From positions 1,860,001 to 1,924,000 of the forward strand of contig JASISA010000010.1 of the NCBI GenBank assembly GCA_031771865.1: a stretch of 64,000 nucleotides of DNA. The letters are read 5' to 3'. Position 1 is the stretch's first letter, and every line of letters begins with the position of its first letter. Shown here in pieces: positions 10,614 through 21,317 of the stretch. This stretch comes from Nothophaeocryptopus gaeumannii. Lineage: Eukaryota; Ascomycota; Dothideomycetes; Mycosphaerellales; Mycosphaerellaceae. A program made the position numbers and the translations under genes. The notes under the pieces are model-generated. The model searched no databases. It had not been told where the DNA came from and saw only the letters and a list, made by a program, of their open reading frames with translations.

Positions 10614-12563
10614 ATGGCAAGATTGATCAGCGAACGTCGTTTACCACCTTTGTCAGAGCTCGAAATGTCATACACGCGCTTCATCAATCTCAATGGTGAG
10701 GTTTTCCGCAGGGTATAGGGTTTCTCTACTGACTGATGCATGCTTTTGACTAGGCGATCTGGACATCGGAGCGGGCCCGATCAGCAAATCTGCAAAGGCC
10801 ACAAAGGATTCCGGCGTAGGCACCGAGGAGTTTGAAGCAGACGACGAAGTGCAGACTTCGGCTCCACCACCTGACGAAGGCATCGATGTGCCCGCGATAT
10901 TCAGTCAGCAATGCAACGAGCGATGTATGAAGGATCTATTCGCTGGCATCGGCGCCCAATTCACAAGCGGAGGCGAATACATTGAAGAGGCGAAATTGGC
11001 GAGCCTTCAATTCAATTTAGCTCGATCAATACAGGGAGCAGCTCAACATGAGACGTACCAGGACCAGCACGATGAGCACTTCCAAGCCAAGACCGACCTT
11101 TGGCCAACCACTCCAACTCCTAGGATCACGGAAATAGACGAGGGCAATGACTCTTCTTTTCAGGAAGATGAGAATGACTGCAAGGCCAACATGACTGCAG
11201 AAGTGCAAGGTTCTCCGTCGCCAATCGAATTGAGATTCAAACAACTCAGGATCTCGTCGTTAGAGTCTCACTCTACGGCTGACGAAAGCTTGAAGGAATA
11301 CCACGTTGACTTTCAGAACGCGTTGCTACGGCTTCAACGCCGCATACAGGACCTGGTTCCCCAAGCCCATGCATTGAAGCAAAGGCAGAATGGCGAACCC
11401 ACGAGTCTTGTGAATTCTAGCTACCAAGGCTCTCCTTTGCAGGATGCAGGTGACGAGACGCAGAGGACTGGCGAAGCCAACGCTGGCATGAATGATGCCA
11501 GTAGAAATCGCAAGAAGGCACGAACCTCCACGACTACCTCCTCGGCATCGACTGCATCGAACTCCGACCAATTCGAAGATAATGGCGACGACAGTATTTC
11601 GCGTCGGAAGCGGCCAGAAAAGCCCAGAGAGCCACCCAATGGATCCGATAAGGACCAAGGTCGTCTACCCTGCCCTTTTCACATTGCCGAGCGGGAGCAG
11701 TACTGCAGCCACGTCAAGAAGTGGAAATACATTTCTGAGCTAGTGTGAGTCGAGACTGCGCATTTATTTATGACACACGAGACCGAGCTGACAACATATG
11801 CAGTCGCCATCTCAATGGTGCACACAAGCTCCATGTTTGTTGCAAGTGCCTGCGTAACTTCTCGACTCGGAAAGCCTTAGAGAAGCATCCCGAAATCGAA
11901 TGCGAAGAGGATGGCTGCCTCCGCTACCACGATCCTTTTGCCTTTACGATGGATACGTGCGACCACGTCAAGTCGCCGGAGCAGCAATGGGAGGCTTTGT
12001 TCCGACTCGTATATCCACACAAGCCTGCTCTGAGCATGTTCGGTCAACTGGTGACGCCAGTTTCATATGCCGCTGCCTATACTGCCGATGCATCAATGAT
12101 CGATTCGAATGTCTGCGACAACGACAACTACTTACCACCAGTGAATGATCAAAGCACGCAACCTTTCAATGCGATTAGGAACGACCAGATCCCTGAGAAC
12201 AACGGGGCGTGCCCGACACCAAACGTCGCCGTGGACCAGAGTCAATGGCGAGTCTCCTCCGCCCCTGAACCATCACCTCAACAACCCACCTCACAACAAT
12301 CTCTACAAGACCTCTTCATCCGACAACAAGAGCTGTTGCTATCTCTTACGAGCCAAGTAGATACCCTTGAGCGAACGCTAGGAGCTCAAGCGGCTCGCGA
12401 ACAAGAGTTGGAACGCCAGCTGGAGACACTGGCTGAACGAAATAGGGCGATTGCAGGCTGGGCGCAGAACTTGTTTGAGACGTTTGAACGTGAATGTCCG
12501 GAGAAGGCACAATATCTTGGGGCGGTCAATAGGGATGTGCTGAGGGGAAACGGTGTGAACTGA
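10614..12563 (+). CDS. Fungal C2H2-type zinc-finger protein with coiled coil
   Basis: Three exons (10614-10695, 10754-11744, 11804-12563; introns 58 and 59 bp) give 610 codons plus stop. The start MARLISERRLPPLSELEMSY is the first in-frame ATG after a stop. The first 290 residues are low-complexity and acidic. Then comes a Cys/His region: LPCPFHIAEREQYCSHVKK, ISELVRHLNGAHKLHVCCKC, FSTRKALEKH. This spacing (CPF..C..H..H..C..C..H) matches a fungal-specific C2H2 family in which the first finger begins CPF. The second intron lies inside the zinc-binding region. A Gln-rich stretch and a coiled coil follow (VDTLERTLGAQAAREQELER). Probably nuclear; DNA binding is inferred, and no target is known. 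Confidence 0.78.
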
Positions 12564-14452
12564 GAGTGTGGACGGCGACCCGAATTCGACAGTATCCAAT
12601 CTTCATCTTTCGCACTCGATCAAAGAGAGATGTAGTGGAAGCTGTACTGCGGGATCTCTCATGATACAAAGCAAACGTCGGTGGTATTATAGCAACACGA
12701 CCTGCTCATCTCTGCAAAGGCTCTGGCGACATGTACATCCGAAACGTCCACGGCAGAACCACAGCTACTGGGTGCAGCCAATTCCTTCTCGAGCCCATTC
12801 CTGCTGCTCTGCCAGCTCCAGTGTTCCAAGGTCAGGCGTCATATACGATGCACAGTTCGTGGACTTGACACATGCGTTCTCGGGACGACAAGACCGGGCC
12901 CCTTCTCCAGGATCCGCAAACCGACCAAGGTATTAGCAGAGCCTGATGAAAAAGTATTCGACACATTTGTCCGCCCAACCTCCAGCATGCACCTCTTCCT
13001 TCTCCCAGCAGCGCTTCAACTGGAAGGTAGGAAATCTTAACTCGGCAACATACTTTCAGCCAGGGCGACATCTGCAGCAAGAGCAACGACTGCACGCAGA
13101 TGTCATTGATCTTGAGCACTCCGTCCAAAACAGAGGACAGCCAATGGAAAGGCCTGCCTCCAGAAGTTTGTGAACGTATGTGCTGGGTAATAGGAAGCAT
13201 GGAAAGGAGCTCTGCACCTCGTTCCATGAACATCCGTACCGTAACCGCGGCCGACCTCGCAGTTTTGGGTCTCCACGGAAATTCAACGTGGTGTACGTGC
13301 TCGGCAAAGGCATGAGTGGGTTTCCCGAGCGAGGCAGTTTTGGCGCTTTTGATACTTTTGTTTCGCTCCCGTAGCATTCTTGCATCCCCCCAGATTCCAT
13401 CTGTGTTTTAATCTGGTCCGGTCCACGTTAGTATGCGTGATGTCTTTGGCCTGGAGAAAGTTTACGCACCTGCCTGCTCCCTTGTTACGGGGATGCGTGC
13501 CTTTCTGCCCTCGAGTCGCGCCATGGAAAGACCTCTTCTCTCACGTTGAGTAAGTTTTCCCTCGAGAGTGCGAGCCACGTCCCAACGCGGAAAAGAAAGA
13601 CGTATCGGCGGACTCGCTGCCTTGCTATTTGATGAAAAGCAGAAAGAAAGAAACGAAGTCCAAAATCTAAAGGTAATGTTCGAGTATGAGTAATAGTGGG
13701 TCGGCTCTTGGCAGGCGGTGACCGACCCTGGTCGATTCCTGAACAGGAAGGAACGATGCCAAAGGCTGACCAGTTCACTTCACATTCCACCGATTGAAGT
13801 GGCAGTGATGACGTCCGCTCGGAACTCCAGCATACGTCTTTTGGGCCCAGCAGGTCTCAAGTCTGTTTCGACACATACTGTCGCTCCAAGCACATCGTTC
13901 CCTAACACGCTAAGTCTTTGAGAAGGACGAACGATATGTTGATCTAAGCTACCACTCCGTGAGGTACTACCAGCCTTTGAATGTGCGGCCCTCGTTACTG
14001 AAGTGAGAAGCTAGCAGGGAGCCAGAAGGAGAAGAGCGCTGCATCTCAGTCGTTCTGTCCCTGAGCACTGCTGGCACAGTACCTTTTAGTATCGTAGAGC
14101 CTCCGACCCCGGCTACTGTAGGGTATGATATCGTTGACAGCCAAACACCGAGGTTTGAGGTATCGTTGTGTCATTCAAGAAAGAGAGTCGAGCATGAAAC
14201 TGAGGTTGAAATAGATTTCTTCTGTGAGTCAGTGGCTTGGCATGAAAGAAACATGCAGCCAATTCCAACGTTTTCCAACTCCCGACTTCTCTTTGGAAGT
14301 CGTCCCTCCATACAATGCAAGACGCCGTATCCCAATGCTGTTGTCCCGCCTGCGTACAGGTCAGGTCTATATTCTCACACGATCGCTTGTGCTGTGAACC
14401 ACTGTAGCCGCCCTTCCTGAACGCCAGCCTTTTCATCGCCTGCGAGAAGCTT
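12564..14452. other. 1.9-kb gene-poor stretch
   Basis: Several open frames of up to 181 codons occur on both strands (for example 12832-13377 minus), but none has a domain, signal peptide or splice pattern that makes it convincing. Base composition is like the surrounding genes, so it is not RIP-mutated. It could hold untranslated regions of the flanking genes or a non-coding RNA. Confidence 0.4.
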
Positions 14453-16192
14453 TCATCCTAAATCCGAAACCACATAGTATAGCATGTACGCCTCCGCCCC
14501 CAGTACTTCCTTTTCGTCTACTTGAACAACCATACTGTCATCGAATCGGAACCATTCGGAATCTTGTTTCGAATAGGAGATGTAGTGACCGTTGTCAATC
14601 TTGCCCTTATGCACAATGACTGATGAGAGCTCGTAGATCGGCTCTTGTGGTTCGCCGGAGGCATCTCCGCCGTTACTAGGCGTCTTGACATCGATCGTAT
14701 CCTCGTCCTTGCCAGCCTTTTCGGGATCGTGGCCGTTCGCCATGTCTGTGGTGCCGGAGCCTGCTTTGCCTGGGGACGGCGACACCCAGGGCCCGAGGTC
14801 TATCACGAACGGAAATCGCACTCTTGTGTCGACCTTGGTACTCTTTGAGTCGTTCTTACTGTGCGAGAACCGTTTGAGATGGATGGGTACGACCGGTGGC
14901 AGTTGTGTAAGTGAAAGCTTCTTCCTTGCTTCTCTTGCGGCGTCACACTTCGGACAGTGGTAGCTGTCGCTTGATAGCGTTTCGACTGATGTGAAACGAT
15001 CCAGACATTCGGTGAGTTCGACTGGGAGCGCTTCCTTCACAGTCTGTGTGCCGTTGATCATGGCCAGCTTCTTTTTCTTAATACTGAATCCGGCGCTCTT
15101 GACGTCCAGGCTGAGGTCCATGAAGAAGTCAGAGGTTGTAGTAGTATTCTTGCAAGTCGTACAAGTCACCGTGCTCTTCATCGTCCCGCCGAATGTTCGA
15201 TGTATGACACACTCGCAATTCTTCGTATCCCGCTTCTCCTCGTCTTCTGTATTTGCCTCGTGTAGGCTATTAAGTATAAAGCCAAGGAACTCGTGCGCAT
15301 CTTGCTGACTATATCCTGCCAAAGCACCGCCACCTTTCCAGCAGCCTTGCAGCATATGTACAGCTCCATACCCCTCATGCTTTTCAGTACCATAGAAGTC
15401 AGTAAAGATGTCGTCCAGTGCACAAGAGGTACAAGCTTCGCGTTCGCATTCGGAGGATCGGTGGCCTTCGGCGAGATAGTAGGAGCGGAGGAAGGGATTA
15501 TGGATGAGTGATTGCAGAATGACAGACATAAAACATGTCTGTCCCATGTTGTAGAGTCCACGCAATCCAGTAGCAGCGCATGATATCCCGGCGGTATTTG
15601 TGGCTACCAGCTTCTTGTCACCGTCTACTGCTGATGCTAATCTCTTGCGCTTCTTCCCCGCGGTTCGAATCTCCTCGAATGTCGGATCGTATATGAAATC
15701 CTTGCAATTGATGCAGTAAAGAAAGCCGCTGTTGGCTTCAATGCCTAGTAGAAGGGTGAGGGTTTGCCATCACGTGCTTTCACAGGTACTTACAGAACGG
15801 ATGTTCCTTCCCTTTGCTGTGCTGTCTGTCGGGAACGATGCATACGTGCGGACATTGCAGACAAAGATATGTCACTTTGCCGGTGACTGCAGGCCCACCA
15901 GGCCCTTTGTGTATCCGATAGCTAATGTTGTTCTCTTTCCGGAGTGATCCCAGCACTCTGTTGTATCCGTCCACTGCGCTCTTTTGCGCACTCGTGAGGA
16001 GGTCCTTGATGTGTGCTACACGAGCTCAGGGTGTATCCATGCGGTCTATCATATCCAATCTCACTTACAACATCCGTATGTAGCATGCGCAGATGCACTC
16101 ACACCCTTCGCGTCATTCGCACTCGCCTTCTTCAGCAGCTTCGGAGGTGCATCGCTCGTTGCCGACGTAGGCGTCGCGGAGGTGGTCGACAT
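14453..16192 (-). CDS. UBP8: Ubp8-type ubiquitin hydrolase of the SAGA complex
   Basis: Ubp8 removes ubiquitin from histone H2B as the catalytic part of the SAGA deubiquitinating module. Three exons: 16069-16192, 15794-16015 and 14453-15744, with introns of 53 and 49 bp; 545 codons plus stop. An N-terminal zinc-finger UBP domain has the Cys/His set YGC, YLCLQCPHVCI, HSKGKEHPFC and LYCINCKDF. The catalytic core shows the Cys box GLYNMGQTCFMSVILQSL (Cys about residue 186) and the His box DNGHYISYSK (His about 502), then FRFDDS. A zinc ribbon CTTCKNTTTT..YHCPKCDAA lies between. A glycine/acidic insert of about 40 residues just before the His box looks disordered. Confidence 0.92.
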
Positions 16193-16658
16193 GGCGGCGG
16201 CGGCGATGACGGGCGGAGGCCTCGGAGCGGATTGCCGATTGCTGCGGCGCGGATGCTAGTCGCCCGCCATAGCAGTCATATAGCCCGTATGAATGTTCGT
16301 GGTCTTTTGCTGCCCTCGGTATTCTTGGTCCTGGGCTAGGCTCTTTCAGGATGCAATCTGGGGAAGCGTGTACAAGCGTGAACCTTAATTCTACCCTGGT
16401 CACTTCCCCGAATCCCGCACACTCTGCACAACGTCACCATGTCGGCCCATCTCTACATACATCTCCTCACCATGCCCCCATCGAACTTCTCCTCAGCCTC
16501 ACTATCGAGAGCTCCATCAAATTGATTGTTGTGCCATCAGTTCGAAACCGGGCTAAGTTCGACCTCGTGTCTCACTTACATCCTCCCTCTTCCTCCCCAG
16601 TATCTCGTCCAGTCTTCACCGCTCCGCCCGCTGTCCTATCCCTTTGCTAGAAGTCATC
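16193..16658. other. Shared upstream region of UBP8 and the F-box-like gene
   Basis: The region separates two divergent genes. It includes pyrimidine-rich patches close to the plus-strand start, common in fungal promoters. No specific element is assigned. Confidence 0.45.
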
Positions 16659-17722
16659 ATGGACAGTAAGACCGTGCAGCGGCTGGCCACAACGCCTGCG
16701 AACGAAAGAGGCTCTCCCCTTTTACGACTCCCGGCGGAACTCAGGAACCAGATCTTCGAGCAAGTACTCTGCCAAAAGACTGTCCATGTTGGATTACGAC
16801 CTCTGCAGCCTGGTGAGAGCGGCGGTCTCGAATATGCGACGGCACCTTCCCAGGCCGTCGAACGGTATAAGCCAATGTATTGTGTCTGTCTTTCCACCGG
16901 CAGCTTTGCTGAGTCCTACACCGCGAGCAAGATTCCTGCAGATTCACTGGACCATGGATACGTCGCAGACCATGGTAAGTGATGCTCCTACTACTCGTCT
17001 CTGCATCTCAATGATCTCAAATCACTAAAATTCTTCGTCTGCGTGCTATTATTGTCGCTACCGAGACCCATGCTCAGGAGGCTGACGGGTTTCTACGTAC
17101 AGGCCAATGTCACAATGTGCTGCATGACCTCAGATGGCAGGACTACATGTTCCGACCCACTTTCAACTGTCAATGCGCTATCCGACCGTGCCAGCACTTT
17201 TTTGAGCACCGCAGGAAGATGATCGATCAATATGGATGGCCACCTGAAGGCATCAAAGTCCTGCATGCAGACTCCAAGCTCGAACTCAATCTACTACAAA
17301 CATGTCGACAGATCTACAAGGACACCACTCTGATGCCTTACAGCGGCAACACTTTCGCTTTTCAGCTTCCGATCGACTTGAATCTCTTCCTCGGTTGCGT
17401 TCTTACGCCACGCCAGCGAGACGCAATACAGACTTTGTACTGCTACAATGGTACTCTAAGCAGCCCGACGCTCCCAACCACGATCCCAGCCGACCTTCAA
17501 GTGCTGCAATGCTACGTCGCTAGAAGCGATTTCGACCTTTCTGAGTCTGATTTTCCAAAGCCCGAAGACCTGGAGCCTTGGATCGGCAAGTTCAAGAAGG
17601 TTCAGGCCATACTTGGTCCACACAGCTCTCGCGTAATTATCAAAGATCGGCTTCAGGCGAGACGGCAGCGTGCCGAAAGGTTCGAGCATCTCTTGACCGA
17701 TCACCGAGAGCCCCTGCCATGA
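16659..17722 (+). CDS. F-box-like (LPAELRN motif) fungal protein
   Basis: Two exons (16659-16974 and 17103-17722, intron 128 bp) give 311 codons plus stop. ATG 16659 is the first ATG; the frame extends upstream only through non-ATG codons. The motif LLRLPAELRNQIFEQVL near residue 22 is the short F-box-like helix common in large families of fungal proteins of unknown role. LLQTCRQIYKDTTLMPYSGN further on is the second conserved block of these families. There are no enzymatic motifs. Possible adaptor for ubiquitin ligases, by analogy only. A second, broken member of the same broad type lies at 55448-56116. Confidence 0.75.
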
Positions 17723-19009
17723 GACCTCGTACGAATTACACACAATTATTCATCTCTTTCTAAGCCTCTTCGAGACATTTATACATCGGTTGTTCTGGCG
17801 CTGTGGACCGGACTTGAGTGACTGTACGAGTCGAACTTCGGGATCACTTCGTAAGTGCAAGGACACAAGTTTAGCCAGCGCGCGAGGGACGAGATTCTGA
17901 CGCTCACCGGTTCAAGGAGCCTCGCGTTTCATCCTGAGTTGATTGTGCGGGTGTCGACTGCCTTGCAGCTTCTCATTTGGCCAACGAGATCGTGACCTTA
18001 ACATCTTGCTCTACTAGCGGCGTCGAATCGATTGAGAGGCGTGCGGTCGTGGGTTCGGCTCTCTAGGAACAAGTTCCGGAAGAATGTCCCAGCAGAGGGG
18101 AGGTGGTGCTTGAGTGGCGCGTGCATAGTCGCGAGGGGAACGACTCCACCGCGTACTTTTCGCGCCAAGATCGCCAAAATCAATAACGTCACTAGCCCTG
18201 CAGACTCCCACCAGAGCTATACACGACATATGATCCCGACATGAATGACAGCTATACGAGAATAAATCACATACGGTCACGATCATTGCCGGTGAGCATG
18301 TCGAATTCTTGAGATCTTCAAAAGCCGCACTGGAGGCTGTTCAAAGCACCTGGACGAACAGATCAGCATACCGAATCTTGGTGCGCATAGACGCTAAGAT
18401 CTAACATCTGCATCCACATGCAACTAATCGGATGATCCTACGGTGTGTTCTCCGCGCCGTTCGTAGAACGTGGTCTTGGAAAATGTCGCCTTCACATGTG
18501 CGGTCGGTTAGACGCGCTCAGGCGATCAGCCTTTCCCCACGACACGTCTTCGCGTCATCTCGCTATCACCATTTACTGTCGGCTCGACGACATCATCACT
18601 TGATCCAGCTGGAGGACTAATGCTCTTTGCGGCGAAACCGTCCACCACGAATACCAGATCTTTGGCTCCAGCAGAAGCTCTTCCTGGTCTTTTTCATGCG
18701 GCTAGATGAATGGACTGCCGGACGCGACAAAACTTTCCGATCTGTCTCTGTGGACCTGCTTAGATCACGCCAATGTTGAAGCTCTTATCGGCGAGGTACG
18801 GCATGCGATTTGTCTTCGCAAGCTCGAACGCCAGCCAAATGTCGGCGTCAAGAGGTTCATGCAATGCCGATGGTGGTATAAGAACGCTACGTACCTTTCA
18901 GAGACCCTTCGCGTCCCACCTGCATCTCCCGCAACCCCTCCTCGAGCTCTTTGTTTATTCACAGGAAATTTTTCACCAGCTTCACACATTCTAGCATTTA
19001 CTGCTCACG
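17723..19009. other. Long intergenic stretch upstream of DDGS
   Basis: No convincing gene in 1.3 kb; the longest frames (18706-19017 plus, 18014-18286 minus) show no family features. Because it precedes DDGS it was checked on both strands for the O-methyltransferase expected in a mycosporine cluster; no SAM-binding motif was seen. Likely holds the DDGS promoter. Confidence 0.5.
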
Positions 19010-20668
19010 ATGTCTGACTTACAGGCAAAGGTGGCCGAGACGGCCAAGGGCTTCCACGTTGAAGGCTACGAGAAGATTGAGTACGACTTTGCTTTCATCG
19101 ACAACATCTTCGACCCAAGCAAGCCGGATCTTGCGGACTGCTACCGAAGATGGGGACGTTGTCTGGCAGTCATGGACATGAACATCTTCAATGTCTACGG
19201 CGAGTCCATGCAGCGTTACTTTGATGAGCACGACATCAAGCTCCAGGTACACAAGACCATGATCGGCGAGAAGGCCAAGAGCATTGAGACATTCCTGAGC
19301 ATTGTCGACTCCATGAACAAGTTTGGCATCTACCGAAAGGTGAGCAGCAATCAACTCTAATGATTGATTGGAAATTCTGACATCTTTCAAGGAACCGGTT
19401 CTGGTCATTGGAGGCGGTCTCGTAACAGATGTAGCAGGGTGAGTGTTGACAGCATACTGTTGCTTACAAGTACTGAGCTCCTCATTTTTGACTGATAATT
19501 ACTTAGATTCGCCTGCGCCGCGTACCGAAGAAACACCAACTACATCCGCATTCCAACTACAGTCATTGGCCTCATTGACGCCTCTGTGTCAATCAAGGTC
19601 GCAGTTAACTACGGCAACTACAAGAACAGACTGGGTGCTTACCACGCACCGATGAAGACCTTCCTCGATTTCACCTTCCTCCGAACGTTGCCAGTTGCAC
19701 AGATCCGAAACGGCTTCGCAGAGCTGATCAAAATCTCATCTTGTGCACACCTGCCAACTTTCGATCTGCTTGATAAGTACTGTGAGCAGATCATCAACAC
19801 CGGTTTCGGCCGCACGGATGACGCTAGCAAGGAGGTCCGCGACGCAGCAGACGAGATCAACCGCGCAGGTATCCACGAGATGTTGAAGCTTGAGACTCCC
19901 AACCTTCACGAGATCGGGCTGGACAGAGTAATTGCTTACGGCCACACGTATGTGACCAGAAGTACTCTCTGCAAATATCGTTACTAATTTCGAGACAGCT
20001 GGTCACCACTCCACGAACTTGTCCCTGACGTCCCGCTCCGACATGGCCATGCTATCTCCATTGACATGGCATACTCCGCAACCCTAGCCAACATGCGAGG
20101 CAACCTTCCAGATACCGATTACAAGCGAATCCTCAACCTCTTCTCCAGAGCTGGTCTTTCAATGGACCACAAGCAGTTTGATGAGGATGTCCTCGATAAG
20201 GCAACCCAAGCCATCCTCAAGACCCGAGATGGCAAGTTGCGAGCTGCCATTCCAAGCCCACTCGGCAAGTGCGTCTTCCTCAACGACGTGACCCAAGAGG
20301 ACATGAATGTCGTCCTTCGAAAGCACAAGGAGATTTGCAAGACTTACCCACGCAACGGCGAGGGTGTAGAGGCCTTCGTTGACAGCAGCGATACCGGCTA
20401 CACTCTGAATGAGAAGCCAGTGGAGACCAACGGCGTAAGCAAAGGACTCAAGAAGATTGATGTGCTCAACGATGATACTTCTGCCTTCAGCAATGGTACC
20501 AATGGACACAGCGAGGCACCAGTTGCCAATGGCAATGGACACGTGAACGGCAACGGCGTCAACGGTGTCAACGGAGTGAAGGCTGCAACTAAGGCTGCTT
20601 CAGGGCCAGAGGGCGTTGACGGTCTGCAGAGAAAGTCAAACGGCCAACTGGTCAACGGCAATCACTGA
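19010..20668 (+). CDS. Desmethyl-4-deoxygadusol synthase (mycosporine step 1)
   Basis: Sugar-phosphate cyclase related to 3-dehydroquinate synthase; DDGS makes the core ring of mycosporines from sedoheptulose 7-phosphate. Four exons: 19010-19339, 19392-19438, 19507-19947 and 19999-20668; introns 52, 68 and 51 bp; 495 codons plus stop. Diagnostic stretches match the DDGS branch as I recall the cyanobacterial enzyme: FHVEGYEKIEYD at the N-terminus, NAD-binding VIGGGLVTDVAG (residues 115-126), YIRIPTT, NRLGAYHA (166-173), FLRTLP..QIRNGFAELIKI and DRVIAYGHTWSP. It lacks the normal dehydroquinate synthase signature. Unusual: about 95 extra residues at the C-terminus (400-495), rich in Asn-Gly. The ATP-grasp gene follows in the same direction 650 bp later. 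2-epi-5-epi-valiolone synthase is the main alternative but fits less well. Confidence 0.88.
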
Positions 20669-21317
20669 GCCCATCACCAACATTGAGATACCCCAAGCAG
20701 CACTGCGGCGGGTCTTGCGTGCTGCCTACAGCTTGTAGATGGACGGAAAAAGTCTTGACTCTTTGGAAAGATAGGATAGGTGAAATGCATATCACGGCGA
20801 CGGAGCTGTTCTGTCCCCAATTGCACGCTTTCATTGCTCCTCAAATAAACTTCTCTATTGCAGATTCTTGCTCGGTATGCCGATAGAACATTCCAAGCAC
20901 TCTCCAAACCTGTCACGTAACAGGTAATGTAAGAACATGAATAGCATGCCCCGCGCAAGGAGGGGCAGCGCAAGGAGGGGCAGTACCAGCTCAATCAATT
21001 TTTGTTCTCCGGACGTCATTCTGAGGTACCCGTATGCACCATTGACGCTTACATATATGCAGGTCCAGATTGCCAGAGAGAGGTACGCGCTAAAGCTTCT
21101 TGACTCGAGGAACCTTACAGATTGGGTTTCGCTTGTGGGACAACATTCGACTTCCATCAGACATGCAGTAATGTAGAGACTACTAACAATTCTCCGAACA
21201 CTTTTTGTTCGGTTCGCCTCTTCTCTCCGACGTCCTGGTTGTTCTCTCAACATCCCTCTCTTCTCTTTTCTCTTCTCACTAGCCTATCGCGCACTCACCA
21301 ACCAACCTACCGGAAAG
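20669..21317. other. Intergenic between DDGS and ATP-grasp genes
   Basis: Presumed promoter of the ATP-grasp gene. It has a pyrimidine-rich tract at about 21205-21300 just before the start codon, and a tandem 15-bp duplication at 20954-20983. A minus-strand open frame (20855-21253) with hydrophobic stretches overlaps it but has no family support. Confidence 0.5.
20954..20983 (+). promoter_or_regulatory. Tandem 15-bp repeat carrying two AGGGG (STRE-like) boxes
   Basis: The 15-mer CGCAAGGAGGGGCAG occurs twice head to tail without mismatch. Each copy has AGGGG, the core of the stress-response element bound by Msn2/4-type zinc-finger factors in yeast. The boxes lie about 340-355 bp upstream of the ATP-grasp start. 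A role in stress-linked expression of the mycosporine pair is inference. Confidence 0.35.

Noticed and set aside
12832..13377. 181-codon open frame on the minus strand
   Set aside because: Trp/Arg/Ser-rich composition, no domain, no signal peptide or splice context; it overlaps other equally long frames on the opposite strand.
18000..18080. Possible tRNA-like box B (GTGGGTTCGGCTCTC)
   Set aside because: Does not fit GGTTCGANTCC and no cloverleaf arms or box A at the right distance.
20855..21253. Minus-strand frame with two hydrophobic stretches between DDGS and ATP-grasp
   Set aside because: Overlaps the likely ATP-grasp leader, has no family resemblance, and the hydrophobic runs come from pyrimidine-rich DNA read backwards.
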